Part shown: positions 48,391-59,712 of the stretch, one piece after another | Layout of the letters: each line of letters starts with the position of its first letter | How positions within the stretch are numbered: position 1 is the stretch's first letter | Notes under the pieces: model-generated | What the model saw: only the letters and a program-made list of their open reading frames with translations | Told to the model about the DNA's origin: nothing | The model's database searches: none | Position numbers and translations under genes: made by a program | Assembly (NCBI GenBank): GCA_910589415.1 | Contig: OU342632.1 | Span: 46,427,341-46,491,340 of the forward strand | Direction: 5' to 3' | Source of the DNA: Malachius bipustulatus | Lineage: Eukaryota; Arthropoda; Insecta; Coleoptera; Melyridae | Length of the DNA stretch: 64,000 nucleotides

Positions 48391-51300
48391 TATCTACACC
48401 ACTAATAAACCTTCCAAAAAATCCTTTTAGACCTTATTTTTGCTAAAAGTAAAAAACCAGAATAGACAGTCTCTAAATTTTTCAGCCCCTTTCCCCATAA
48501 CTTTTCATCAAACGTAACTAACCTACATTTTCGTAAAGCATGATTATTTATTTAAATCTAGAAAACTGAGGGTCCGGAGCACAGACTTATAAATTCCTCG
48601 CAGGTAACTCCAATAAAACATTTAAGAGCACACGAATAGTGCAGCCACAATAGCACGAGACCATTATCTTCGCGTGTAGTGAAATAAATCTCCAGACCGC
48701 TTGCCTGGAACGGTTCTTAAACCTCCTGTGATTTTTAATTCAAAAGCCTCCGTCATTCTCCCTTCCTGTTCCGTAGACCCAAGCGCGGGGGTAGAGGGAG
48801 CTATATCCAACAAACAAACGCTCCCCTGCCCGAGAACAGACGTGTTGGCGCGATTTACCGAAGAGAAATGTAAATTAATTACTGCGGCTCGATCAGGGTA
48901 GCATAAAATCTTCATAATGAGGCCCTGCTCTATAAGTTTAGAATTTCAGCTAAGCGGTAGGTGGAAAAGTTCGCGGAAGCATCAGATTGGAAAACTCAGT
49001 GATGCTAGTTCTTTAATCGCTTCAGTTTATCGATTGGATTTTTGCAATTCAAATGTTTTGCGCGCATAGGAAACAACGTTGAAACAGGAAACGTTTTGAT
49101 GTTTTTCATTTTCGATTAACAAAAACGGAATACATTGAAAGAGAACAAAAGTTGAAGCAAAAAGAAACGATTGTGCATGAACGGAATATGCTTTCAGAAT
49201 AATATGTTTTGAAGCTTACAATTTACTGTTCTTCTCTTCAGTAAAATGTCTGTCATTTCTAGAAATATTTTTCATTTTTAGTTATTACGGAGAGAAAACA
49301 ATAATAATTCTTCTTCTTCGATCTTCTTGGTCTTTAGCTTACTTAAAAGCTATTTGACCAGCCCATTACCAGTAATATTACACCTTATTTTTCAAAACTT
49401 TATTCATTCTCATAAGCCTGTGACATTTTTCAACTTAAACATTTGACACATCAGTGTTTCATATCACAAAGTAGTAAAAATCATTTTTTCATTTAGTTTT
49501 TGTACCAAAGTTCTCATTCGGCTCAAAATTTAAAGTGTAAGGGGGGGGGGGGGGGGGTACTTCATGCATGTCCTCTCATAAACTTTAAGACTACAAAACC
49601 AAAATTATGGAAAAGTAAGCTTCCTAGGGAGTTTTACTGAGACCTGTATTTTAGTTAATAGCTCCAGACTATAGTAAGTCTTTAAAACAAAAAATTAAAT
49701 CTTGACTTTAATAATGGAGTCTCCGTGTTATAATTTGGATATTATTGACAAACGCTTCTAGATAGGTACTTATTTTGTTTCGACTGTAACGAATCGGTTA
49801 AAACGAACACACGCTTATAACATCGCATTATTTTGTCACTCGGTTATAACGAACGATCGTGTGATGGTTTGTTTTGACTCGATGTCCCACGAGCATTACC
49901 ACGCCTTTAAAAGAAATCAATTACAGTCAACTTACTTTCTGGAAAGAACTTTGACGTGGTTAATTTATTGGACGTGATAAAAGTCATTTGCAAGTTACAA
50001 TGTTGCTTAAATGATCAGATCTGATTAACACGTTTGTAAGTGCAACATTCTATCGATGCCCATCTCCATTTTCCCTCACTAATCGTAAGCTACTTCTGAG
50101 CCAGCCTGAATTATAACCAGTTAAACCCGAGATGGTAAGCTGGTACAGATTTTCAAGAGACCACTTGTGTCTCGCTATTGGAGGTGCTAAATTCTTCCGG
50201 TGAAGAGGCTTAGGATCTTTACAGCGAAGTATCGATGATCAAATTGAGAGATTTCAGAAGTGGAAGATCGACTGTGAACAGATGCATCTCGACTTCGACC
50301 CTTCTAATGATAAAATCGTCCATTCTAAGGCAATAAATTCCATACTCTTGCACAGAGAAGAGAATCCGGTCGGAAGATTCCTACAAATTTGAGAAATTCA
50401 TGTGTAGAAATGATTTCACATAACACTCCTAGAACTATGAAAAAATATAACAAATGAAACTGTTGCTATAGTAACTTTAATTTTCTCTGTGGTATTTTGA
50501 AAAAAGTTTTCTAATTGATACTGCATTTCAAAATAAATCTAAAATGTACAAAGTAACTATATTTAACTTCACATTAAAGAATTGAATATACAATTTCTTT
50601 GATGGTTAATAGGATTTTCGCAAACCTTTTCCTCTATTAAATTTCTGAGGACTTTTTTGCAGAGTGATTGGGGAAGATATAAATTAAGCAATACGGAATT
50701 GAAAACCGTTTTACTTGAGGAGTATATGAAATTTTAATTTTGCAGAAGCCATTTGTAGTTGCCATTCCAATTTAGGAGATTGAACTCTTCCAGAAATTAA
50801 TCACGGGAACTTGGTGCGGCTCCGGTTTTGATATTTGACGTCATGTTTAACCGTATTTACCTTGGCAGAGTTTTTCAATATAAATTCATCGGTCCGTGTG
50901 CGCTCTCGAGATCTTCTTCTGGAAATATTCATTCCAATGGAAGCCAGCGAGGATTCCCGGCATATAGACGTTGAAAAATAGAAAACTCTCGCCGACTTTG
51001 CACGAATTTATAAGTGGCAAGAGAGTTAAGTAGATAAGAGCGAAACGAAGGGAGTGCGAGATGCATGTAAGAGAAGTATGCTGAAAGTCTTCGATGACAC
51101 TGAATATCTCTCCACTTTAGTTAAATCTCCTTCTGTCTAAGCCATCGGCAAACCTCCCAATCCGACCGCATAATAATCCCTCTTCGTAGGGGAGGAAAGG
51201 TGAAAGGAACCCTCGTTCCCATTTCAACAATTACATTGTAGTTGAGGCAATCATAACATCTATTAATTACATCTCTAATGGTGTTTGAAGTTCTTATGTA

Positions 51301-53074
51301 AGTAGAGATTTCATAAAGCTGCGATGCAGCTCCGTTGTTTCCCGAGGTGCAGCTGATTTAATGGAATAAGTTGAGAAATTACTTTTGAAGGTTCTTTTTC
51401 TTCATTAAAGTGGATTAAAAAGAAGGATTTGTCATGTCATAATGAATGGAAACAAGGAAACTTTCAGCTTTAAGATTAAACTATTAGTGTTCTGATAATT
51501 CCAGTTCTTAAATTACTGGAGATTTTCAGCGGGTTTGTTTGAAACGTTTATGAACTGATAAAGTCTTGTATAAAAAGGGCATGATTAATGATTAATGGAA
51601 AATGGAGGATTGTGTTTGATTGCGTTGTCACTGAAAAAATATTACTAATAAATATATATAATTGAAAAATATTTTTGAATATTTTAGAAAGATGGTTAAC
51701 TAATAAAAAACAAATTTTATTATTATCATCTCTTCCCAAATATATGGTCCCTGTCTCAAAAAGCGGGTTCAATACTTACAGCTCCATGTGAATATACCTG
51801 GAGATCCTGGATCATTACATGTGAATGGTGGTAGCTCATGGATGGTGCTGGTGCCTGCTGCCATATCCTTGAGAAACGGCCCTTGACGTTGCCTTGTTAA
51901 ATTTCTCCCACTCCTCCTTTTTGGAAACTTTTAGCATTGTTGGCGCTTGTTGACGTGATTTGAACAACTATTTTGTTTTCCTACCTTTTATTTGAGTTGC
52001 CTAATTCTTTTTGACTAGACAGATTTAGTTATGGAATGCATGTCTTCATAAGGAGGTTAATTTGGAAACTCGAAACGCAAAACATTACAAAAATCTTGGA
52101 AGAATAGACTTAGGTTTGTTTCAAAGTTACCTAAATTTTTCTCACCTATAATAGTGATTTCGATATATTTCTCCTTAATTTTTGAAACATTCTCTTAAAT
52201 TCTTGAACTACTACCTATTGTAGAAGTCGACCTGTAAAAATTTTTTTTAATAATAAAAAAAAAACTATATTTATTTCTAAACCTTCCTCATAAGTGGATT
52301 CGAATTCCAATAATTAGAAGGAAGTCTGACCATGTGTGTGAACTGAAAAGTATGCACTTTCGACTTTATTATGCGAGGGTCGTCTATATTCTGGTACGAG
52401 GAGAAGAAAAAGAAGAGTTTGATGTTGCTCGGAGTATTACAACGACTTTAACTGCTAATGAATTCCTCCTTTTTATAGGAGTTTAATACACCAGCCTTGC
52501 ACTACTACCAATGCTGAAAACATTTCAAACACATCCAACTCTCTGAATGAATTTCCCTAAAGAACAAATCAGTTGATTTCTAACTAACTAACGCCGCATC
52601 AACCCTTATAGACCTCCCCATCACACATCTGCCGAGGAGCCTAACCAAGTTATCTCCGAACGCGAATTAGAGTACACTTAGCTCGCTTTATCTCTCCTCT
52701 AATCACTCTAATTCTGATTGATGTCTAATTGAATAAAGCTCTCCTGCAAGATGTAGTCGGTCCACTTCGGTTCTCATCTCGGCCAAGATAACACCCTCGC
52801 CCCCAGCGGTGGGGATAATCGGATATCGTCGGGACACGTGAGGACCCCGTCGAGGATGATATAGAGGTAATTGCTATTATACAGAAGTGTCCTTTTGCGG
52901 TATGAGGTACTAAATTAATTAATTAATGTTTCCGTATTCCCTAATCTCAGAGGTCTAGTATTCAATTTTATTTTTATATCTGCGTGAACTGTTGTAAGAA
53001 AATCCATAAATAGGGATTTAATATCAAATGTAATTTCTGATTATTATTAACTTTCAATATTTTTAGGCTTCTTA
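48391..53074. other. Non-coding stretch; poly-G and GC-richer blocks
   Basis: No gene recognised. A run of 17 G occupies 49541-49557. Blocks 48660-48910 and 52600-52880 are GC-richer than their surroundings and contain no repeat signature; they may be regulatory. The frames overlapping 48664-48915 on both strands have no domain. Confidence 0.45.
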
Positions 53075-53295
53075 CAGTGAGTATTATAAAGGCCCATTAG
53101 CTTAACGGACAGATTTCTGTGGTCGTTTCTGAAGAAGGTATCGAGTCTAGGTGGTGAATATTTCAATTTGTCTATTGTTGACATGAAAGTATGACTACGA
53201 AAATGTTAACAAAAATTGTTTGACGTCGATATTAACTTTAAAAACGGTCATAGAAAACTGCCCGTTAACTTAATAAGCCTTTATAATGCCCATTG
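53075..53295. mobile_element. PIF/Harbinger-type MITE
   Basis: 221 bp. The ends CAGTGAGTATTATAAAGG and the inverse of CAATGGGCATTATAAAGG extend as about 65-bp imperfect inverted repeats, flanked by TTA on both sides (53072-53074, 53296-53298). The ends differ from the AGCTAGG family at 25-29 kb, so another transposase is implied. Confidence 0.85.
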
Positions 53296-53298
53296 TTA

Positions 53299-54899
53299 AT
53301 GAATTTTACTTAACAGCTGTTCATCACCGAAGCTTAATCGGGACTTAGCCTAGCATTTAATATCCTCTTCTTGCGAATTATTAAAAATCTGCCGTAATTA
53401 TAATTTACGAGTATAAAACAGTGAGAATTTTTCTTCTGGTAGGTATCCTGTAATCCAATAGCCAAATCATATTCAGTCTATTTATACCTCAGGAACGTAT
53501 AAACTGATGAACGGAAAATACCTTAATTAAGATGATTGTAAAGTAGCATTAGGAGGATTTGTCTTCAAATAATTAATTAATGGGGGTGGTTTAGAACTTT
53601 AAGTTTTTTTCACCCTCTCCAATATTACTGTAAAGAAAAATGTACGCCATTGACTTTTTTTACTTTCATATTTTTTTTTTATATTGAGCATCTTACTTCG
53701 TTTTCGAAAAAAAAACCGCCTCAATGTCGCATGTCGAAAAATTAAATCAATAAAATAAAATAAATTTTTCGACAAGCATTAAAAATAAGATACAAAAAAA
53801 AATAAGGAGACAAACAAGTCTTTTAGCTGCTTAATCTGAAAAAAATATCAAAATTTTAAAAAGTCAGTAGTGTACATGTTTTTGCATCAATATTGGTGAG
53901 AATGAAAAAAAAAATAACACCTTGTATCTTGAAAACCAGACATTTTAGGACATATGTTTCTATGAACTTTTCCACTTGGAATTGGTCCAGGAATACGTCC
54001 ATAAATTGAGTACACACCCTTAAGTAGCACCCTGTATAAAAAATCCTTAACTTTCTTGATTTGTTGACTCGTTTAAGATTTTGTTAACCAAAACAGAACG
54101 ATATCGATTTACTGATCTTCGATTCCTTAAGATATAAGAATTTCTAATATTTTCATTGAGCATGCGCAAGGATAAGTAGATTAACTCAGATTTTTACACG
54201 AAAGATCATTATCTCTCGAACTATTTTCGTTCTACTTGACACGCCAGGCCTCGGCCAGCGGATAGGATGTTCCATTATTGACTTCTCCGTTAAGTGTCCC
54301 TACCGGCCTAATTGGGATGAAGCCTCGTCTCCCGGTACAACTAGGTAGGATATTGCTGAGTTCGTGACGCAATCAATTAAGGCGAACGTGACCTCCCCTG
54401 TATAATCCAAGCGAGAGCATTAGCAAATGAGGCCTGTGTTCCCTGCCAGCATCTGTATCTTGATATGTGTTGGTGCTCTCGGGGGATGACGATAGTTACC
54501 TGGCGGATGAGCCGACGCCTGTACCGTAATCTACTTCTGAAATTCTATAGCTTCCATATTCATTCCAGAATATGAATGTTTCATGGGGAATGATCGGGCA
54601 TGTATCGAACAGCGATGCTTGGCATCAGATTGATTAAATGTTTTCCGTTGGTATATAAGCTGTACCTATAATGTCTGTTTAACTGAGAAGACAACAAAGG
54701 GGTTTTTTCCTCAATAAATAAACTAAAATTGTTCATATATAAATAAATAACAAAGTTAAACCCCCTCCCCCACACAAAAGAATTTACAGAACTTTATAGA
54801 ACTGAGAACTCACTTGATCTTTAAATTCTAGTCAGATTAAATTTCAACTGTCTCACCATTCAACTGTCTCGACAGAAATAAACTGTTGAGAGTGTGTCT
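53299..54899. other. Non-coding stretch, GC-richer block at 54240-54520
   Basis: No gene recognised. CACCCTG-TA ends near 54033 without a partner. The block 54240-54520 has balanced composition and no repeats and may be a conserved regulatory segment. Confidence 0.4.
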
Positions 54900-56115
54900 T
54901 GGAACATATTCTCGAATATGCTCCCTTCATCTTCCAATGTTATGGCAAAACAACTGGATTTGTTGTTTGGGGATTATTTGGTCTCCGCTGCAGAAGGTAT
55001 TCAGCAGGGTGATCCATTGGGGTTGCTTCTATTCAGTTTGGTCACACTCCCACTAGCCCAATCGTTGTTTGGTGAAATTAACTTGTTATATCCACCATGA
55101 TGATGCAACAGTTATACTGGTACGATCGCAAACGTGGGAAATGCGATTATAACTATGACACAGACATGATAAAGTTACGGTCTAGACTAAAAAAAAATTA
55201 AATTACTATCTACTGCCAAATGAGAGTAGTACCCTGTACATACTCAGGAACTGTCTTATTCCTAAAATGCAATACATGTCACGAACTAGCTGCTGTTGAA
55301 TGTTTCCAGAAGCGATAAGACGTTTCGACAAAACTGTTCCCCACGGACTCTCAGCTGTATGTAAGTAATAGCCAGATGATCTGTTCAGTGAAAAAAATTT
55401 AGGTGTGAAGACGGCGGAATCGCTAATCAACTTGGCATTCTGTCGAACCCTTACTACTAGACATCATTCGGAGTACAGGACGTGGAACCTTTATGTGAGA
55501 TGCGTCGTTCAACAATGGTACACTTCAACCGAAGCAGATCCTCCACCAATTTAACTGCAAACTGTTCGGGAATCTGCCGCTTGACTTCAAGCATTATTGC
55601 TTGTCCTTTCACTGGGTAAGGTGTTGGCTGAAGAACTACTTCGGATATCGGTAGCTTTACGTTTAGGTGCTGACGTGTGTAAAGGGCATATTTGTCGATG
55701 TGGGGAGAAAGTGGACGTGAAAGGCTCTCATGCTTTAGATTGCAAAAACAAAGGAAAGAATTTATCGGAAGACACGATAAGATGAAGGATATTATATACA
55801 CTGTGGTGTGATATCCGCTGGTTTTAGCTCGCGAGTGTAGATCGGGGGACTGTCAAGAGATTATGAGCGTCAACCAGAGGGTGACACCATTAATCCAAAC
55901 ATGCATGGACGCCCCCGGGCCTGAGATATCACTGTAGCAGACACTCTAGTAAAGAGATGCATTTCGTCGACCGTAACAATGGTCGGTGGAGTAGCTCTCA
56001 AGACAGAACAAAGAAAATACACCACGTATCGTGATATTTTTCAGGATCATTACTTTTCTCAATTATTGGTGTTTGAAACTTCTGGTCTGGAGACCGAAAA
56101 TAGACCAAACAAAGA
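54900..56115 (+). pseudogene. LINE remnant with QQGDPLG RT motif and C-terminal Cys motif
   Basis: Read across frames on the plus strand, in order, are EGIQQGDPLGLLLFSL (RT motif, 54993-55040), ILRNCLIPKMQYMSRTSCC (about 55240), a TAESLINLAFCRTL stretch (about 55410), RLGADVCKGHICRCGEKVD, then GSHALDC (55656-55743, a CxCG...H...C motif), and TEQRKYTTYRDIFQDHYFSQ then VFETSG (about 56000-56090). This order matches the C-terminal half of a LINE lineage whose RT has QQGDPLGPLLF and whose tail has CxCGxxVDxxGxHxLxC. Many stops and frameshifts; the FADD box is lost. The upstream endonuclease half was not found. Confidence 0.75.
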
Positions 56116-56442
56116 ACCTGTTCTGCATTTTACAATCTGTTTTTGTGAAGCTGTTCGAAGTGCGCCATGCGGTTTAAGAAGTTGGTTTCATAGCATTTTT
56201 CCTGTACTCCCCGAATCCTTTTCCATTTTTCATCCCTTTTCTGTCTAAACATTGGAAACTATATTTATTTTAAGTACGGTCAGAGATTTTCAGTATGCCG
56301 ATAAGTCATCTGAAGTGCCTCGGTAGACGAGGTGTTACTGCTCAAACATAGAAAACACCCCTATCTGGAATTTAAATTTGTCGTATTAGTCATGAATCAC
56401 CTTGTATACAATCCGTCAAAGATGGCGGCCAATGCCAATGTA
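56116..56442. other. Non-coding stretch
   Basis: Nothing recognised apart from AATCACCTTG-TATA near 56397, a mariner-end-like motif. Confidence 0.35.
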
Positions 56443-56676
56443 TTTTTAAAGGTCAATGTACATCTAACGGCTCGGACACGGGGCGGGTGTGCAACGTGGA
56501 CGTGCATTTTTGTTAATAAATGGATATTATGTAATGACAGTATTTGCATCTGACAGTGACGGGTAAGTTGTCAGCCGGTCCGCGTTAGACGTAAATGCAG
56601 CAATAATAAAAATGCACATCCACGTTGAACACCCGGTCCGTCTCCGTGCCGCTAGATGTAAATGGACTTTTAAACC
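56443..56676. mobile_element. MITE-like inverted repeat
   Basis: Left arm 56443-56520 and right arm 56604-56676 are about 75-bp inverse copies (GTACATCTAACGGC with GCCGCTAGATGTAAA; CAACGTGGACGTGCATTTTT with AAAAATGCACATCCACGTTG). The arms are unusually GC-rich for the window. Target duplication not clear. Confidence 0.72.
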
Positions 56677-58503
56677 TCAGCAATAGACACTGCTTCGTCC
56701 TCGGGTTACGGCACGGCCAGCTCTTGTTGATAAACATTGATTGCTTACTATTGCAGTGTCATGTTTATCACCTGCCGCCGCTAGTTTTATAAATATATAA
56801 GTTTACCTACATGTTTAACTGTTAAATATTTGATTTATTGGATTGTAAGGTTTCATTACTGAAATCTTAATCCTTTACTGGCCCATCCCAGTGCTATTAT
56901 TTGCGCTCTGAAAAAATTAAAGGATATGGTTTTTATATAGGTAGAGTAACTAAAACTTTTTTACGATGTTAACACCGTCTTTTTTTTTCCAACAATAAAA
57001 TAAGCCAAAGCAAATCACTGAACGCTCTCTTAGTTATTATACAGCATGTTTAATATTACAGCAAGTTTACGAAGCAAAATAAATAAGCGACGCTAAAAAA
57101 AAAACATTGCAGGGTGTGTAAATGAATTGCTTTCATTTCATTGTGAATTCCATAATCTTGATTTACACCAGCGGTAGTAGGAAAAAAAATTAATTAACCC
57201 AACTCGGTAGCAGGTATACATAACTACATGTTTATATGAAATAAATTCATTGTCCCGCTTTTCATTAATACTTTAAAGCAGGAGAGTGGCTTATTTTCCT
57301 CTCAGAACACACCACATCAACAGTCCTGGCGTCCTCATCTGCAATGCATTAGGGCAGCCTCCCGGCCACGGTGTAACTCCCGGCTCTCTCGTCCGTCCTG
57401 TTCCATGTATGTATGGCGGGTAGTTGGATGATTGCGACGGTGCTAAAAGCATTTCCTGGTTAGGTAAGACGAGGCCGACGCCCCCCGTTCGCGTATTACG
57501 CCTAATAACACCGTGATCTACATGCATAACGCGGGTGCGTGGCCGACGACTCCGCCAATCGATACCAGACACATTGTTATGGGGGGAAATATACGCATTC
57601 GACGGGATCTGTGACAAGAATTGGTTATATGAAAAATAGGGGAAGCGAGATGCGATGCGATTTTATATACATATTTTGGGGTAATTTCAGAAAAGTAAAC
57701 TTTAAAAATCATGAGAAGATTTTCAGATATATTCGAGTGAGCAGGTATGCAAGCAAATTCGTATTTAGATTTTATGATCATACAACGAAAGAGGAAATAT
57801 CTTTAAGCTGTAATACATGACATTATGGATATTCCTCCAAAACAAGTGCAAATTTTCAGCAGACAACACGTCAAGTGAGTACGGAATGCCAAATTAGAGA
57901 TTTTTAGTGTTGGTATATAAAATAAAAATTGTCTCATTAAAACATTATCTTAAAGTTTAACACCATTCATGTTCCGTCATTGTAATTAGTTTTCTAAATA
58001 ATTAATTAATCGCTTGGAATAATTGATATCACAACATAATGTTCCTGACTTCGTTATTCGTCGAGGACCGACCTCGACGACAGCATCGCGTTCAGCGACT
58101 TTGAAAGCGGGGGGTGACACAAGTTTAGCCGCCAAGAGAAAGAAGTTCCGTGATTTACTCTTCATAGGAGTGGTTTTTGGCCGTTTTAGGGGGTGCGGTC
58201 AACTCGAGAAGAGTTTAAACCACCACCATCGTATTTAGCGTCCTCGAAAACGGGGGGAGGGCTAGTCGCGTTAGACTCTGAAATCCGAGCACTTTTCGGG
58301 TTTTTTCCGACTACCAGAATCCACTAAATCGTGATTCAGAGAAACAGACCAGTCGCCTTGTGACGCCTTTCATTTGCTCCCCGTTGTCGTTAGTAGTCAT
58401 TAATTAGTTCAGGAGATCAGGACATTCAAAATGAGTACTTAAATGGATAAATAATTGACAAAAAAATAACAAAACTTGAAATCGTAATTGATTCCTGGCT
58501 TTT
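56677..58503. other. Non-coding stretch with GC-rich blocks at 57290-57620 and 58030-58340
   Basis: Both blocks are clearly GC-richer than the surroundings, contain CpG-rich strings such as GACGCCCCCCGTTCGCG, and have no repeat signature. Frames inside have no recognised domain. They could be enhancers or promoter-proximal segments. Confidence 0.4.
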
Positions 58504-58745
58504 GTGCCGTGGTCCATGAAGATTTGCTTCGAACGTTTCGTCTACAGCTGCGATAGACATCATCAGCGGTTACATATGCGCAAGCGATGCTTCCACTCTT
58601 CGTGTTCAATGATAACAGACTGCCTGACTCACTTATCAGTGACCACATGGAGTGGAATCATCGCTTACGCACACATAACCGCCGATGATGTTTACCGCAG
58701 TTGTAGACGAAACGTTTGGAGAAAATTTCCATGGACCATGGCACA
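58504..58745. repeat. Palindromic dispersed repeat with hammerhead-like motifs, copies B and C
   Basis: GTGCCGTGGTCCATG at 58504 is matched by CATGGACCATGGCAC at 58731-58745. The arms are nearly 100 bp each with a loop of about 50 bp. Each arm carries the motif CTGATGATGTCTATCGCAGC (left, minus strand) or CCGATGATGTTTACCGCAG (right, plus strand), followed by TGTAGACGAAACG. A single arm is related to 21863-21932 and to 61287-61358. Confidence 0.8.
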
Positions 58746-58959
58746 TTAAGCCAGAAAAGTGGCACAAATTTGCTCTAATTCAAACGTAATCGAGGGTTGT
58801 GCAACTGACTGCATCTGATCTACCATATCGACCGACGAACTCACAGCATCTCTACGTAATCGAAATAATGCTCAAAATTGCCTCAGTGTCCGTTGACCAT
58901 GACCTCTCAACAGCTCTTAACTACCGAAACACCAACTACTGGGCTTCGGTGGCCGCTAC
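58746..58959. other. Non-coding stretch
   Basis: No motif recognised; it may be an unreadable part of the jockey-type remnant that follows. Confidence 0.3.
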
Positions 58960-59712
58960 TAAACAATCCAACTAGTCTAGTCAATCCACCGGCTAGTAAG
59001 CGAAATAACCAAAAGCCTTGAAGAAAATAAATTTTGTAATTTCGTCCTTCTTGACATTTTTCAGGCATCAATTCCTACCTATCAAATAGACAGTTTTCAG
59101 TAACAATGACTTTCCGTCCCATAAATTCGGGTGTTCCTCAGGTTAGCGTCCTTGGAGCGCTGCTTTTTCTGATTTATACAGATGGCATCCTGGAATCAAA
59201 GGAAACAACAATTGCCACATTCGCAGACGATGCTCCGTAAGTGAGGATCCCGTCAGAGCTTCTTCAAATCCTCTAGAACAACTCAACATACTCAATAAAT
59301 AGTACACTCCATGGCGCAGGAAGGTAAATCAAACAAAATCGGTACAAATTACCTTCACAATGCGAAAAACCACTTGCGAGCCTGCATGTAAGTATGGTCA
59401 CAGTACGCATTCCCACTACAACAAAAGTAAAGTACCTGGGCCTCCACCTCGACCAGAGACTAACATGGAAGAAGAAAATCCAAACCAAAAGAATGCAACT
59501 CGTCCTGAGTTTGACCGAAAGTCAAAACTAAACGTTATACAAAGGTTTCAGTCGTAAGTACTAAGACCAATAGTAAACCAACCATGGTACAATCAATCAT
59601 GGTACGTGAGCAATCAATTCACAACGACATGAAGATCCCCTTAATCAGGGATGAGACCCATCGAATGTCAATTAGGCACAACGACCGAACTACCAACCAC
59701 GAAACCAATTAA
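58960..59712 (+). pseudogene. Jockey-clade LINE remnant
   Basis: On the plus strand, across frames: ITKSLEENKFCNFVLLDIFQ (RT palm start, with a deletion after it), YLSNRQFSVTM, RPINSGVPQVSVLGALLFLI (RT, G to V in PQGSVLG), TTIATFADDAP (catalytic FADD kept), WRRKVNQTKSVQITFTMRK, then VKYLGLHLDQRLTWKKKIQT, LNVIQRFQS-stop-VLR and PWYVSNQSIHNDMKIPLIRD. This is the RT-to-C-terminus order of jockey elements. Several frameshifts and stops make it dead. It is unlike the LINEs at 5.7-8.2, 14.7-17.6 and 54.9-56.1 kb. Confidence 0.85.

Noticed and set aside
48664..48915. Overlapping open frames on both strands (83 and 66 codons)
   Set aside because: They are shadows of one GC-richer block; neither has a recognisable domain.
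52790..52830. CTCF-like string (CGCCCCCAGCGGTGGGG)
   Set aside because: Only partly similar to insulator motifs and a single occurrence; not enough to call.
53097..53150. tRNA-like A box (TAGCTTAACGG) and B box-like GTATCGAGTC
   Set aside because: The A-box match lies in the inverted repeat of the PIF-type MITE and has a matching partner in the right arm; no acceptor stem or anticodon arm forms.
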